Under the pieces are notes generated by a model, which made no database searches, was not told the origin of the DNA, and saw only the letters and a program-made list of their open reading frames with translations. Positions 47,256 through 56,103 of a stretch of 64,000 nt of DNA are shown here, one piece after another; the stretch's first letter is position 1, and the number at the start of each line of letters is the position of its first letter. Position numbers and translations under genes: made by a program. Location: the NCBI RefSeq assembly GCF_001545075.1, contig NZ_FCOB02000002.1:186001-250000 (forward strand), read 5' to 3'. This DNA is from Caballeronia ptereochthonis. GTDB taxonomy: Bacteria > Pseudomonadota > Gammaproteobacteria > Burkholderiales > Burkholderiaceae.

Positions 47256-47741
47256 ATGTCAATGTCAGCCACACTCCAGGACTGCCTGCGCAGCAAGGGC
47301 TCGCAGTACGAAATCGTGCGTCATCCGTACAGCCATTCCAGCGCCGAATCCGCGGCGGCCGCCCATGTTCCCGGCGATCGCCTCGCCAAAACAGTGCTTT
47401 TTGAGGACGAGCAGGGCTATGTGGCGGCCGTGCTGCCATCGACCTACGCCGTGCGATTGTCCGAGCTTTGGACAAGGACCGGACGCCATCTCATGCTGGC
47501 CAAAGAGCCCGACCTGCGGGAGTTGTTCAAGGATTGCGATGCGGGAGCGCTTCCGCCGGTATGTACGGCGTATGGCATGCAAACCTATCTCGACGAGAGC
47601 CTCGCTCAGCAGCCGGACATTTATTTCGAGGCCGGCGATCATGAACAGCTGATTCACATGGGCACGGATCAATTCCTGCATCTGATGGACCAAGCCGAGC
47701 GGGCGCGTTTCGCCCGGCGCATGCAGGGTATGTCAGTGTGA
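47256..47741 (+). CDS. YbaK/EbsC-type aminoacyl-tRNA deacylase
   Basis: A 161-residue YbaK domain protein (KGSQYEIVRHPYSHSSAESAAAAHVPGDRLAKTVLFEDEQGYVAAVLPS). The editing lysine is probably K45 in RLAKTVLF. Family members clear mischarged tRNA in trans. GGAGG lies 7 bp before ATG 47256. It is divergent from the EF-G2 gene with a 206-bp gap; the pairing with a translation factor is suggestive. Confidence 0.88.
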   Translation: MSMSATLQDCLRSKGSQYEIVRHPYSHSSAESAAAAHVPGDRLAKTVLFEDEQGYVAAVLPSTYAVRLSELWTRTGRHLMLAKEPDLRELFKDCDAGALPPVCTAYGMQTYLDESLAQQPDIYFEAGDHEQLIHMGTDQFLHLMDQAERARFARRMQGMSV

Positions 47742-48186
47742 CCGGCGCCAGTAACGTTTGCGAACGGCTGGTGCGGGCGGCGAAGCTAAATAACCGCGCG
47801 ATCTGCGCGCGCGTCGAGGCCAGTTCGAAGTGCTGCGTTGCAGCATGAACAACGCAACAACGGCAGCGAGGCGAGGCATGGCTTCCCGCGCTGCTCGGCA
47901 AGGAGAGGATGTCGCGGAGCGGCCATGCAAGGCGGCATCTGAACTGGAACGGTGCGGCTATCTCAATCGGATACTGGCAAAGACCGACATCCAGCGGCAG
48001 GCCGGACTGGCTTCCCTGATGTTGGGCGATGGGCTTCGACTCGCGCGTTGATTAGTCCCGGCGCCGATGCCCCGTTTGTTTCGCTGATCACTTTCGGCCA
48101 CTATCAGACATTCGAAGGTTATGACCGGATTGGCGACAATCGTTGGCATGTAGGTGCTGCCGAACGTTAGCTCAAGCCATCGGCCA
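47742..48186. other. 445-bp gap with a possible frameshifted gene
   Basis: Two abutting plus-strand frames look more gene-like than chance: 47878-48051 (MASRAARQGEDVAERPCKAASELERCGYLNRI...) and, shifted one frame, up to 48170 (RALISPGADAPFVSLITFGHYQTFEGYDRIGDNRW). They may be one decayed gene. No domain is recognised and there is no good ribosome site. Confidence 0.3.
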
Positions 48187-49116
48187 CTATTGCCGCGTGA
48201 GCATCAGGTTCAGGTTCTGCACCGCAGCGCCGGATGCGCCTTTGCCGAGATTGTCGAAAACCGCGGACAGCAGGACATGCCCGTGTTCCACGTTAGGAAA
48301 TACGCTTAAGCGCATGTCGTTCGTACCGTTCAGCGCTTGCGGATCCAGGCGCGCCAGGACACCCGCTTCATGCGGCGGCAAGACACGCACGTGCGCCGCG
48401 TCCGCATAGTGAAGCGCGAGGCATGCGTGTAACCTCGCGCCGTCCACGTCGGGTGCGAGCAGCCGCAACTCCAGCGGCACAGTCAGCACGATGCCCTGAC
48501 GAAACGCACCATACGCAGGAACGAAGATGGGCCGCTGCGCGAGTCCGGCGTGCGTCTGAATTTCCGGGGTGTGCTTGTGCGCGAGTTCCAGACCATATAC
48601 CTGGAATGAAGGCGCGTTGACGGCATCTTGCCCCTCGTGTTCCTCTACGCCCGCACGACCGCGTCCGGAGTAGCCGGACACCGCATGAATGCTGATGGGG
48701 TAGTTGCCTGGTATGAGCCCAGCCTGCAACAGGGGACGCAGCAAGCCAATTGCCCCCGTCGGATAGCAGCCGGGATTGGTGACCCGACGGGCGCTCGCGA
48801 TGCGCTCAGCTTGTCCGGGCGTCATTTCCGGAAAGCCGTATGTCCAGCCCGGCTGTGTGCGGTGGGCCGAACTTGCGTCGATGACTCTGACGGCAGGATT
48901 AACGATGGCGTCCACGGCCTCGCGTGCGGCGGCATCAGGCAAACAGAGAATGGCGATGTCGCAGGCGTTGATGGCTTCTGCGCGACGGCGCGCATCTTTG
49001 CGTTCCGCGGCTGCAAGCGTGAACAGCGTGATGTCGGTCCGATGGCGCAGCCGATCGTGGATTTGCAGTCCGGTGGTGCCTTGGTCGCCATCGATGAAAA
49101 CAATGGGAGCGCTCAT
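48187..49116 (-). CDS. argC: N-acetyl-gamma-glutamyl-phosphate reductase (type 2 ArgC)
   Basis: A 309-residue reductase of the short ArgC class. NADP loop [10 protein letters not shown] (10-19), catalytic C117 in [14 protein letters not shown], and H in [11 protein letters not shown] region. It catalyses the third step of arginine synthesis, reducing the acyl phosphate. ATG 49116 is favoured over the longer frame because the conserved domain begins at once. It is divergent from a LysR gene with a dyad between them. Confidence 0.92.
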   Translation of the reverse strand: MSAPIVFIDGDQGTTGLQIHDRLRHRTDITLFTLAAAERKDARRRAEAINACDIAILCLPDAAAREAVDAIVNPAVRVIDASSAHRTQPGWTYGFPEMTPGQAERIASARRVTNPGCYPTGAIGLLRPLLQAGLIPGNYPISIHAVSGYSGRGRAGVEEHEGQDAVNAPSFQVYGLELAHKHTPEIQTHAGLAQRPIFVPAYGAFRQGIVLTVPLELRLLAPDVDGARLHACLALHYADAAHVRVLPPHEAGVLARLDPQALNGTNDMRLSVFPNVEHGHVLLSAVFDNLGKGASGAAVQNLNLMLTRQ

Positions 49117-49201
49117 ACGCGGAATACTCCGAGTGGTTGTAACGGGCAGAACGAGCACCCATGTTCCCTGAACCGCTAGAATAGGGAAAGTTGAATTTCA
49201 T

Positions 49202-49219
49202 AACCTGAACATTCAGGTT
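49202..49219. promoter_or_regulatory. LysR-type dyad between argC and the lysR gene
   Basis: AACCTGA-ACAT-TCAGGTT, perfect 7-bp arms around 4 bp, 20 bp before the LysR ATG and 85 bp before argC. LysR proteins bind such sites in divergent intergenic regions. Confidence 0.6.
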
Positions 49220-49239
49220 TTCTGAATCTGGACGCCGAC

Positions 49240-50124
49240 ATGCGAGAGATCAGCCTGGACCGCTTGCGCACTCTGATCGCGATTACCGAGCGTGGCTCAT
49301 TTGCCGACGCGGCGCGCGCGTTGAATCTGGCGCCTCCGACGGTCAGCCTCCATATCGCTGAACTCGAGGACCGCATTGGGGCGCCACTTCTGTCACGGAA
49401 GCGCGGGCAGGTAAGGCCGTCGGCGATAGGAGAGGTGCTGGTGGAGCGCGCGCGTCGACTGCTGGCCGATGCGGAGCAGGCGTTGGACGATATTCAACGC
49501 CAAGTGCAGGGGCTCGAAGGGCGCGTGCGGCTCGGTGCGTCGACCGGCGTGATCGCGTACTTGCTGCCGCAGGCGCTCGAGGTGCTGCGCCGGCACAATC
49601 CCGCAATCGATATTCAGCTTGCGGTGTTCACGTCGCATGAAACGCTGTCCCGATTGGCGGATGGGACGCTGGATGTCGGGCTGGTCGCGCTGCCTCAGCC
49701 CCCCGTGGCCGGACTCGTGATAAAGCCTTGGCGCCGCGACCCCGTGATGGCCTTCGTGCCGGCGCATTGGCGGTGCCCCGCCCGTGTAACGCCTGAATGG
49801 CTCGCCGCTCAGCCTCTCATTCTCAATGACGCGACTACGCGTCTCTCGCGCCTGACGGCGGAGTGGTTTGCGACCGCGGGGCATCATCCTGCGCCGCGTA
49901 TTCAGCTCAACTACAACGACGCGATCAAGAGTCTGGTAGCGGCAGGGTATGGCGCTGCGCTTTTGCCCCATGAGGCCACGACGCCATTACCCGACAGGCG
50001 CGTCGTCATGCGTCCGCTGCGCCCGGCGTTGTGGCGTCGACTAGGCATTGCACACCGTGCAGGGCACGTCGAGCGTGCCACTCAACACGTACTCGATGCC
50101 TTGTGGGATCTACGATTAGCGTAG
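49240..50124 (+). CDS. LysR family transcriptional regulator
   Basis: A 294-residue regulator: N-terminal winged helix (DRLRTLIAITERGSFADAARALNLAPPTVSLHIAELEDRIGAPLLSR) and a periplasmic-binding-like effector domain from about residue 90. It is divergent from argC and may control it. The effector is not identifiable. Confidence 0.9.
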   Translation: MREISLDRLRTLIAITERGSFADAARALNLAPPTVSLHIAELEDRIGAPLLSRKRGQVRPSAIGEVLVERARRLLADAEQALDDIQRQVQGLEGRVRLGASTGVIAYLLPQALEVLRRHNPAIDIQLAVFTSHETLSRLADGTLDVGLVALPQPPVAGLVIKPWRRDPVMAFVPAHWRCPARVTPEWLAAQPLILNDATTRLSRLTAEWFATAGHHPAPRIQLNYNDAIKSLVAAGYGAALLPHEATTPLPDRRVVMRPLRPALWRRLGIAHRAGHVERATQHVLDALWDLRLA

Positions 50125-50307
50125 GCGCTGCCAGTTGCCGTTTCGGTTCGCTCTCGCCGGACAGTACGCTTATTGCACGCGGCGCCGAACGGGTTCGAAT
50201 CGGCTCACCATACCGGCTCTGGTCGGCCAACAAAAGACATTTGCCTTCGGTCCTACTGCGACATTCAGGCGGCGAATTCGATTTTGTGCGGTATCGATCT
50301 CGATGGG

Positions 50308-50724
50308 TCAGGGCCTGGGAAGCGCGTCCATCTCGGAGGCCCGCGCCAGTGCTTGCGTGTCGACGTACTCCCGGATGTTCGTCAGTTTGCCATTCCGAAC
50401 GGTAATGGCGAAGACCCAATCGTCCTCGAACGTCCTATTCGTGGCTATGATTCTCCCCCTGGCGAAGCCGACGACCAGAACCCGGTCTCCCTGCGCGACT
50501 GATTCGCGGGGCTCCGTCAATGACGTTTCCATCGTTTCGGATTGCGTCTGAAGCAAATCCGCCAGTCCCGCGTGCCCGTGGTGCGTGCCAGCCAGCGGCC
50601 AGTCCTCGCCCGGAATGATCCACTCGATATCTTCGGCACACAACGCCAGCAGACCTTGCTTATCGCCGCGGCCGATTGCTGCAAAAAAGTCTTTCACAAT
50701 CTGGACATTCTCTTCAATGCTCAT
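50308..50724 (-). CDS. NTF2-like/SnoaL-type protein
   Basis: A 138-residue protein of the NTF2 fold (NVQIVKDFFAAIGRGDKQGLLALCAEDIEWIIPG, about 6-38). The family includes isomerases, limonene-epoxide-hydrolase-like enzymes and ligand-binding proteins; no catalytic set singles one out. It is not clearly operonic with its neighbours. Confidence 0.82.
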   Translation of the reverse strand: MSIEENVQIVKDFFAAIGRGDKQGLLALCAEDIEWIIPGEDWPLAGTHHGHAGLADLLQTQSETMETSLTEPRESVAQGDRVLVVGFARGRIIATNRTFEDDWVFAITVRNGKLTNIREYVDTQALARASEMDALPRP

Positions 50725-50935
50725 CGAAATGTCTCCATTTCCCTTACATCGGACATGCGCGTCGGAGGGGAGGCCCTTGGCGGTCTCCTGCGCACCCAGA
50801 ACTGCCGCAGGGGGTGACGAGGCCCGAGAGGCCGGGGCGACCGGGTTACTGCCGGCGTCGCCCTCGCTTTAATCAAACTGTGGCTGCCCTTTGTCCACGA
50901 GGCAGGATCGCATCAAAATTTGCGATCACGATTCA

Positions 50936-51535
50936 TCAGTCGAACTTGACCAAGTCCTTAAAGATCAGTTGACCCCAGCTATTTCCGCGCGCCTGTACAA
51001 GCAGTCCACCTTCCGAAAGCCCGCCAAGTTTGATCGGCGAGAAACCGAGATTTTCCGCAAGCGCACCAATCTCCGCTGCGGCGCCGTCATCATCGCTCGC
51101 CAAGAACACGACTCTTCTGCCACCATGTACGGCCGGGTCTTGGGCAAGGACGGCAGCGCCCAAATGATTGAAGCCCTTAACCAGTTTTCCACCCGTGAAG
51201 GCCTGCGCGACGGCCTTGGAAGAAGGTTGCCCTCCCAGTTCCTCTGGGGGCACGCCGTAGGCATTGGTCACATCGACGATAGTCTTCCCCTGCCAGGTGG
51301 GCAGCGCCCTCGCGACATCCTGGTGCGACTCGAAACGGACAGCCAGAAAGACGATGTCCGCCTTGACCGCTTCCGCCAGTTTTTTGGGAATGATCGTGGG
51401 TCCGATCGCGGCCGCAGCGGATGCAAAGCTTTCCGGGTCGCGAGTGGTTGCAACGGATACTTCCATGCCGCTTCGGGCAAACGCCTTGGCAAGAGCCTGG
51501 CCGATCTTGCCGAAGCCGATAATTGCGTAGCTCAT
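50936..51535 (-). CDS. NAD(P)-binding reductase, F420-dependent oxidoreductase-like
   Basis: A 199-residue Rossmann protein starting at the cofactor loop (YAIIGFGKIGQALAKAFARSGMEV). It resembles NADPH:F420 oxidoreductase-type (pfam F420_oxidored) proteins, which in proteobacteria often act as ketoreductases or of unknown role: no F420 synthesis is evident here. SDR gene on the same strand is 72 bp upstream. Confidence 0.85.
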   Translation of the reverse strand: MSYAIIGFGKIGQALAKAFARSGMEVSVATTRDPESFASAAAAIGPTIIPKKLAEAVKADIVFLAVRFESHQDVARALPTWQGKTIVDVTNAYGVPPEELGGQPSSKAVAQAFTGGKLVKGFNHLGAAVLAQDPAVHGGRRVVFLASDDDGAAAEIGALAENLGFSPIKLGGLSEGGLLVQARGNSWGQLIFKDLVKFD

Positions 51536-51607
51536 ATATTCTCCTTCGGTTTACCACGCCCTACGGGCTCCGAATATCGAATGGAGTGACCAGCCGGGCG
51601 TAGCGCG

Positions 51608-52342
51608 TCAGATTTGCGCCAGACCGCCGTCGACGGCGACCTCGCTGGCGGTCATGAAGCTGCTGTCCTGCGACGCGAGAAAGGCGGCCACCGCTCCGAT
51701 CTCCGCAGGATCGGCCATGCGCTTGAGCGGATTGAGCGAGGCGAAGACCTTCATGCCTTCCTCGCCTAGCGCTTCCACGGCGAGTTCGGTCGCCGTCGGC
51801 CCGGGCGACAGCACGTTTACCCGGATGCCAGTGCCCTTCAGGTCCTCCGCCCAGGTCCGCGCGAGGTTGCGCACTGCGGCCTTGCTCGCGCTGTAGGCGC
51901 TGAATGCCGGGGCGCCCGTGGTGCCGGCGCTCGATCCGGTCAGGATGATCGAACCGCCCACGCCCATCAGCGGCAGCGCTTTCTGGACCGTGAAGATCGA
52001 ACCCTTCACATTGGTGTCGAAGATTTCGTCAATGTGCCCGGCGGTGATCTTGCCGAGCGGAAGCTGGCTTCCGGCCCCGGCATTGGCGAAGACGATGTCG
52101 AGGGTTCCGCGCTCGGCCTTTACCGCCGCGTAGAGTCGGTCGAGGTCGGCCAGATCGGAGACTGAGCCCTTTACCGCGCGGGCATTGGGCCCGAGGTCGG
52201 CCACAGCGGCGTCGAGCGCTTCCTGCCGGCGGCCGAAGATGAAGACGAAGGCGCCCTCCTCGATGAAGCGCTTTGCTGCGGCGCGGCCGATGCCGGTAGC
52301 GCCACCGGTGATCACGGCGGTCTTTCCATTCAGTCTGTTCAT
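51608..52342 (-). CDS. SDR family oxidoreductase
   Basis: A 244-residue short-chain dehydrogenase: TGGATGIG (11-18), NAGAGS, catalytic Ser/Tyr/Lys in TGSSAGTTGAPAFSAYSASKAAV, and MTASEVAVDGGLAQI at the end. The arginine in FGRRQE suggests NADPH. ATG 52342 has GAAGGAT about 9 bp upstream. Divergent LysR gene probably regulates it. Confidence 0.9.
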   Translation of the reverse strand: MNRLNGKTAVITGGATGIGRAAAKRFIEEGAFVFIFGRRQEALDAAVADLGPNARAVKGSVSDLADLDRLYAAVKAERGTLDIVFANAGAGSQLPLGKITAGHIDEIFDTNVKGSIFTVQKALPLMGVGGSIILTGSSAGTTGAPAFSAYSASKAAVRNLARTWAEDLKGTGIRVNVLSPGPTATELAVEALGEEGMKVFASLNPLKRMADPAEIGAVAAFLASQDSSFMTASEVAVDGGLAQI

Positions 52343-52420
52343 GTCATGCATCCTTCGAAGCAAAAGCGACAAACACGATTCTGGGGCTCTTGATCCATGA
52401 AGCCAATTGACTGAATATCT

Positions 52421-52450
52421 ATAAGTACCATCTACTCTTTAGATACTTAT
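52421..52450. promoter_or_regulatory. Interrupted dyad overlapping the LysR start codon
   Basis: ATAAGTA (52421-52427) and TACTTAT (52444-52450) form an inverted repeat, and inside it ATCTA and TAGAT repeat the symmetry. The right arm includes the ATG at 52449, so binding would block the gene itself. It lies between the divergent SDR and LysR genes. Confidence 0.5.
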
Positions 52451-53462
52451 GCTCGACAACGTCACTATCAATCAACTTCGGGCCTTCGTCGCCGTGTGTG
52501 ACCAGGGAAGCTTTTCCGGGGCTGCACGGGAACTGAGGCGTGCACAGTCGGCGATCAGTCACGCGATCAACGCGCTCGAGAGTGCCTTTGATGTGGTGCT
52601 GTTCGAGCGCAACACCCGCAAAGCGACGCTGACGGCCGCGGGCCGCAGCCTCCTGCCTGATGCTCGTGGGGTGATCTCACGTACCGAGGAAATGAAGATG
52701 CGCGCGGTTTCGATTGCTGAAGCCGGGGTCCCGCAGGCCTCGATTGCCGTGGATACCTATTTTCCGCGTGCCCACCTGATTGAATGCCTGCGCACCCTGC
52801 AGGCGGACTTTCCAACGGTTGCAATCAATCTGCGCATGACGACCATGCAAGGCGGCGAGCGTTTGGTTCTCGAAGGCACGTGCGCATTGGCCGTGACGAT
52901 CACGGACGTGCCGGAGCTGAGCCCGGCTACCATAGAAAGGCAGCATTTATGTGAAGCGCAAATGGTGACCGTCTGTGCGCCATCGCATCCGCTGGCCGCA
53001 ATCGCAGGGCCGATCCAGCGGGAGGAATTTGGCCGGCACATCCAGCTCGTCGTAACCGACAATCAGCCCGATGCGGAAAAAACACAACAGGGGGTGGCCA
53101 GTGAACGCCAGTGGCGGGTGAATGACCTCGGCGCGAAGCACGATCTGCTCAGGGGAAGCTTGTGCTGGGGGCACATGCCGCATCATCTGGTTGCGGAAGA
53201 TCTCGCGAATGGAACACTTGTCGAACTCCAACGGCGCGCATGGCACATGCGCCCCCTCACCTTTATGATCTCGCAGCGGCGCGGGTACTCGTTTTCCGAA
53301 TGCGAGACACGGCTGGTCGAGTTCCTTGGCAATGCTCAGCGCTTGCCAAAGGGTGCCAGCCAGCGCTCCGTCTCACGCAAAGTGAAAAAAGCCCGAAGGC
53401 CCGCCACGAGTGAGCAGCAGTCAGTACGGCCTGCCGCTCCTCGACGGATGTCCGCAAAGTAG
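52449..53462 (+). CDS. LysR family transcriptional regulator
   Basis: A 337-residue regulator, longer than the usual 300 because of a basic C-terminal tail (SRKVKKARRPATSEQQSVRPAAPRR). The winged helix is NQLRAFVAVCDQGSFSGAARELRRAQSAISHAINALESAFDVVLFER. It is divergent from the SDR gene. The effector is unknown. 239 bp of unassigned DNA follow. Confidence 0.87.
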   Translation: MLDNVTINQLRAFVAVCDQGSFSGAARELRRAQSAISHAINALESAFDVVLFERNTRKATLTAAGRSLLPDARGVISRTEEMKMRAVSIAEAGVPQASIAVDTYFPRAHLIECLRTLQADFPTVAINLRMTTMQGGERLVLEGTCALAVTITDVPELSPATIERQHLCEAQMVTVCAPSHPLAAIAGPIQREEFGRHIQLVVTDNQPDAEKTQQGVASERQWRVNDLGAKHDLLRGSLCWGHMPHHLVAEDLANGTLVELQRRAWHMRPLTFMISQRRGYSFSECETRLVEFLGNAQRLPKGASQRSVSRKVKKARRPATSEQQSVRPAAPRRMSAK

Positions 53463-53701
53463 ATAAACAGCAGTCTGCTTTCTGGAATCTTCAGTGGCTG
53501 CAACGGGGCGTGAGCGTGACTTCGCAACCAGCGAAGGCCGGCCACCTGTCTCCATCTGTGAGTCACGAGCGATCGTTGCACCGATCGATGTACTCACGAA
53601 TCAACTGCTCGTCTCGCCCGGATGCTCCCCGTCCTGCGGATTGATCGCGTGGAAGACCTTTTGATCGCGGCGGCGTCGGGAGCGCGCCATCCACGACTCA
53701 G

Positions 53702-54817
53702 TCAGCGTGCCGCCACGCGTATCAGTCTTGCCGCCGGACCCGGCTTCGCCGGCGCGTCTGCCTGGTCAGCGGCGACGCGCCACTTCGGAAACGTCCCGGA
53801 GCTGTCGACTTTCCACGGCTCGCCCATTTCGTCGACATATGTCGCGCTCGCGCTTCGTCCTGCCGCTGACGCGCGACGTAGCGCGTCCGGCGCAGCGCGT
53901 TCGAACGACCGGCTGCCGTGTTCGTTAAAGACTGTCGCAAGCGGCCGCCGCGCCTGACCCGACCGGCTGAGCGGCGCGGCAAGCGGTCCCGCGGGCGCGC
54001 GCAGCACTGCGTCGGCAGGCTTGCGGCCGGCGAGGATCGCGCCGAGCAGCGCGGACGGACCGCTCGAAGCCGATGCTTCGTTGGCCGTATCGTCGGCGCG
54101 CTTCGCGGTCGGCGCGCTCGGTGAATCGAGTGCGAGCGGTTCGCTCGCGCCGTCGATCTGCACGACGAGGAGGACGTGCCAGTCGTCCGGCGTGTTGTGG
54201 TAGCGCGGCGCGAGCGACACGAGCCGCAGCCGGGCGATGTCGAAACCCGCGTCGCGCAGCAGCAGGTATTTGGCGACGGCAAAATCCTTGCACACGCCGC
54301 TTTCAGCAAAGAACCGTGCCGGCGCGTAGTAGCTGCCGTCGGTTCCGTCACGGTAGCGGACCTCGTTGACGAGCGCGTCGGCGAGCAGCACGGCTGACAG
54401 ATCGCCGGCCTTCACGCGCTCTGCCCGCACCTGCGCAACGAGGCGGGTCCAGCCGGCGGGTTCGCGCGTCAGGTGGCTGCGCAGCGCTTCGCGCAGGCGC
54501 TGCACGCGGCCGATCGCATCCGACGATGGTTCGAGCTTCCTGTCGGCGAGCGGCAAGAGAAACATCAAGTCGCCGACTTGCGCGAGTTCCGGGCGGATCT
54601 TGCGGTTGGCTTCCCACCACGTGCCGGTGCGCAGGCGCTCGATGCCAGCTTTCAGCGCGTGCGGTGTGGCGGGATCGCCAGGACCCGAGTCACGCGCGCC
54701 GGCTTCATAGCGTTGCGATGCGGTCGGCAGGTTCGCGGCGCCCGCGGCGGCGGGACAAAGCACCGCGGCCACGAACGAGCACTGGAGAAAGCAGAGGAGC
54801 AGTCGAGCGAGCGGCAT
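53702..54817 (-). CDS. Exported transglutaminase-like cysteine peptidase
   Basis: A 371-residue protein with signal peptide (MPLARLLLCFLQCSFVAAVLCPAAAGA). The transglutaminase-like cysteine proteinase domain (BTLCP, LapG relative) has likely triad C176 (ESGVCKDFA), H214 (DDWHVLLV) and D231 (LALDS). LapG enzymes trim surface adhesins. No LapD or adhesin gene is nearby. The C-terminal 100 residues are Ala/Arg/Ser-rich. CAGGAG lies 8 bp before ATG 54817. Confidence 0.83.
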   Translation of the reverse strand: MPLARLLLCFLQCSFVAAVLCPAAAGAANLPTASQRYEAGARDSGPGDPATPHALKAGIERLRTGTWWEANRKIRPELAQVGDLMFLLPLADRKLEPSSDAIGRVQRLREALRSHLTREPAGWTRLVAQVRAERVKAGDLSAVLLADALVNEVRYRDGTDGSYYAPARFFAESGVCKDFAVAKYLLLRDAGFDIARLRLVSLAPRYHNTPDDWHVLLVVQIDGASEPLALDSPSAPTAKRADDTANEASASSGPSALLGAILAGRKPADAVLRAPAGPLAAPLSRSGQARRPLATVFNEHGSRSFERAAPDALRRASAAGRSASATYVDEMGEPWKVDSSGTFPKWRVAADQADAPAKPGPAARLIRVAAR

Positions 54818-55304
54818 ATGTAGACTCCTGAAAGCCACACCGGGCGCCGATGCGTCCGGTGTTTCGAAGCCTGCTGATGCCGTTTTACGGTATTCGGCGC
54901 AACGCCGGCTCTAAACCAACATTGCATGCGACGTGCCAATTTGTCCTGTCGCTCTACACCATTGATTAAGCGCGAAATTGTCCTTGCGGCGCGCGTGCTG
55001 CAATTGCCTGGTGACGCCGGTCGACCAACAGATACGCGTTTCCTGTTGGCGTTGTCCGGACACATCGAGTTGACGGAAGTCGAAGGCCGTGTCTCCTCCG
55101 GAACCTTGAACTCCATGGTCTGCCGAGATGGATAATCGCATCGACTCCGTTCGTGTCGACAAACCTTTGCGGCGCGACTCATCAACGGACGTTCGAAGCA
55201 CTGCGGAAGCAGCCATGATGTCGCGCAAGGCCGAAGGGCGGATGCGAGGTCGGTTTCGGCCGGGCGCTACGCTACGGCGCCAATGGAGCAGAAGCTGGCA
55301 TGGG
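54818..55304. other. 487-bp gap with no supported gene
   Basis: Only short overlapping chance frames are present. No repeat or IS end recognised. It separates the peptidase from the arsenic operon and probably contains the peptidase promoter and the arsH transcript end. Confidence 0.45.
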
Positions 55305-56084
55305 TCAGATACTGGCCTGGTTCACGCGCTTGGTCAGTTCCTCGGCACTTTCCTTTCGTTCGCTGTACCGATCGACCAGATAGGGACCAATGTCACGGGT
55401 CAGCAACGTGAACTTGACCAGTTCCTCCATCACGTCCACGACACGGTCGAAATAGGCTGACGGCTTCATGCGGCCGGCTTCGTCGAATTCCATGAACGCC
55501 TTGGCCACCGACGACTGGTTGGGGATGGTCAGCATCCGCATCCAGCGGCCGAGCACGCGCATCTGGTTGACCGCATTGAACGACTGCGAGCCGCCGCTCA
55601 CCTGCATCACGGCAAGCGTCTTCCCCTGGGTTGGCCGGAGCGCGCCGACCGAAAGTGGAATCCAGTCGATCTGCGACTTCATGATGCCGGTCATCGCGCC
55701 GTGCCGCTCCGGCGAGCACCAGACCATGCCTTCCGACCACAGCACCAGATCCCGCAGCTCGGCGACCTTGGGATGGCTGTCCGGCGCATCGTCCGGCAGC
55801 GGCAGGCCGCTCGGGTTGAACGTGCGGACTTCGGCGCCCATGGCCGTGAGGAGGCGCGCGGCTTCTTCGGTCAGCAAGCGGCTGAAGGAGCGCGCTCTCA
55901 GCGAACCATAAAGAAGCAGGATACGCGGCGGATGCGGCGACGCTTTCGCAGGCTGCAGGCGGGCCAGGTCGGGAACGCGGAGCAGCGCCGGGTCGACTTG
56001 CGGCAGTTCAGTCGTGAGATCGGACACGCTTGCCCTTCGCGAGGTCCCGCAGTCCGGGTTGTGATCGATGATGACGTCGCTCAT
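55305..56084 (-). CDS. arsH: ArsH, NADPH-dependent organoarsenical oxidase/quinone reductase (chimeric N-terminus)
   Basis: A 259-residue flavodoxin-fold enzyme: [46 protein letters not shown] and [23 protein letters not shown] are ArsH signatures. ArsH oxidises trivalent methyl-arsenicals. The first 16 residues, [16 protein letters not shown], match the start of a glutaredoxin-type ArsC (HNPxCGTSR), not ArsH. The frame is intact, so the protein is probably made as a chimera or from GTG 56027. It ends the ars operon. Confidence 0.9.
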   Translation of the reverse strand: MSDVIIDHNPDCGTSRRASVSDLTTELPQVDPALLRVPDLARLQPAKASPHPPRILLLYGSLRARSFSRLLTEEAARLLTAMGAEVRTFNPSGLPLPDDAPDSHPKVAELRDLVLWSEGMVWCSPERHGAMTGIMKSQIDWIPLSVGALRPTQGKTLAVMQVSGGSQSFNAVNQMRVLGRWMRMLTIPNQSSVAKAFMEFDEAGRMKPSAYFDRVVDVMEELVKFTLLTRDIGPYLVDRYSERKESAEELTKRVNQASI

Positions 56085-56103
56085 GTTGTTTTTTCCGTAT
56101 TCC

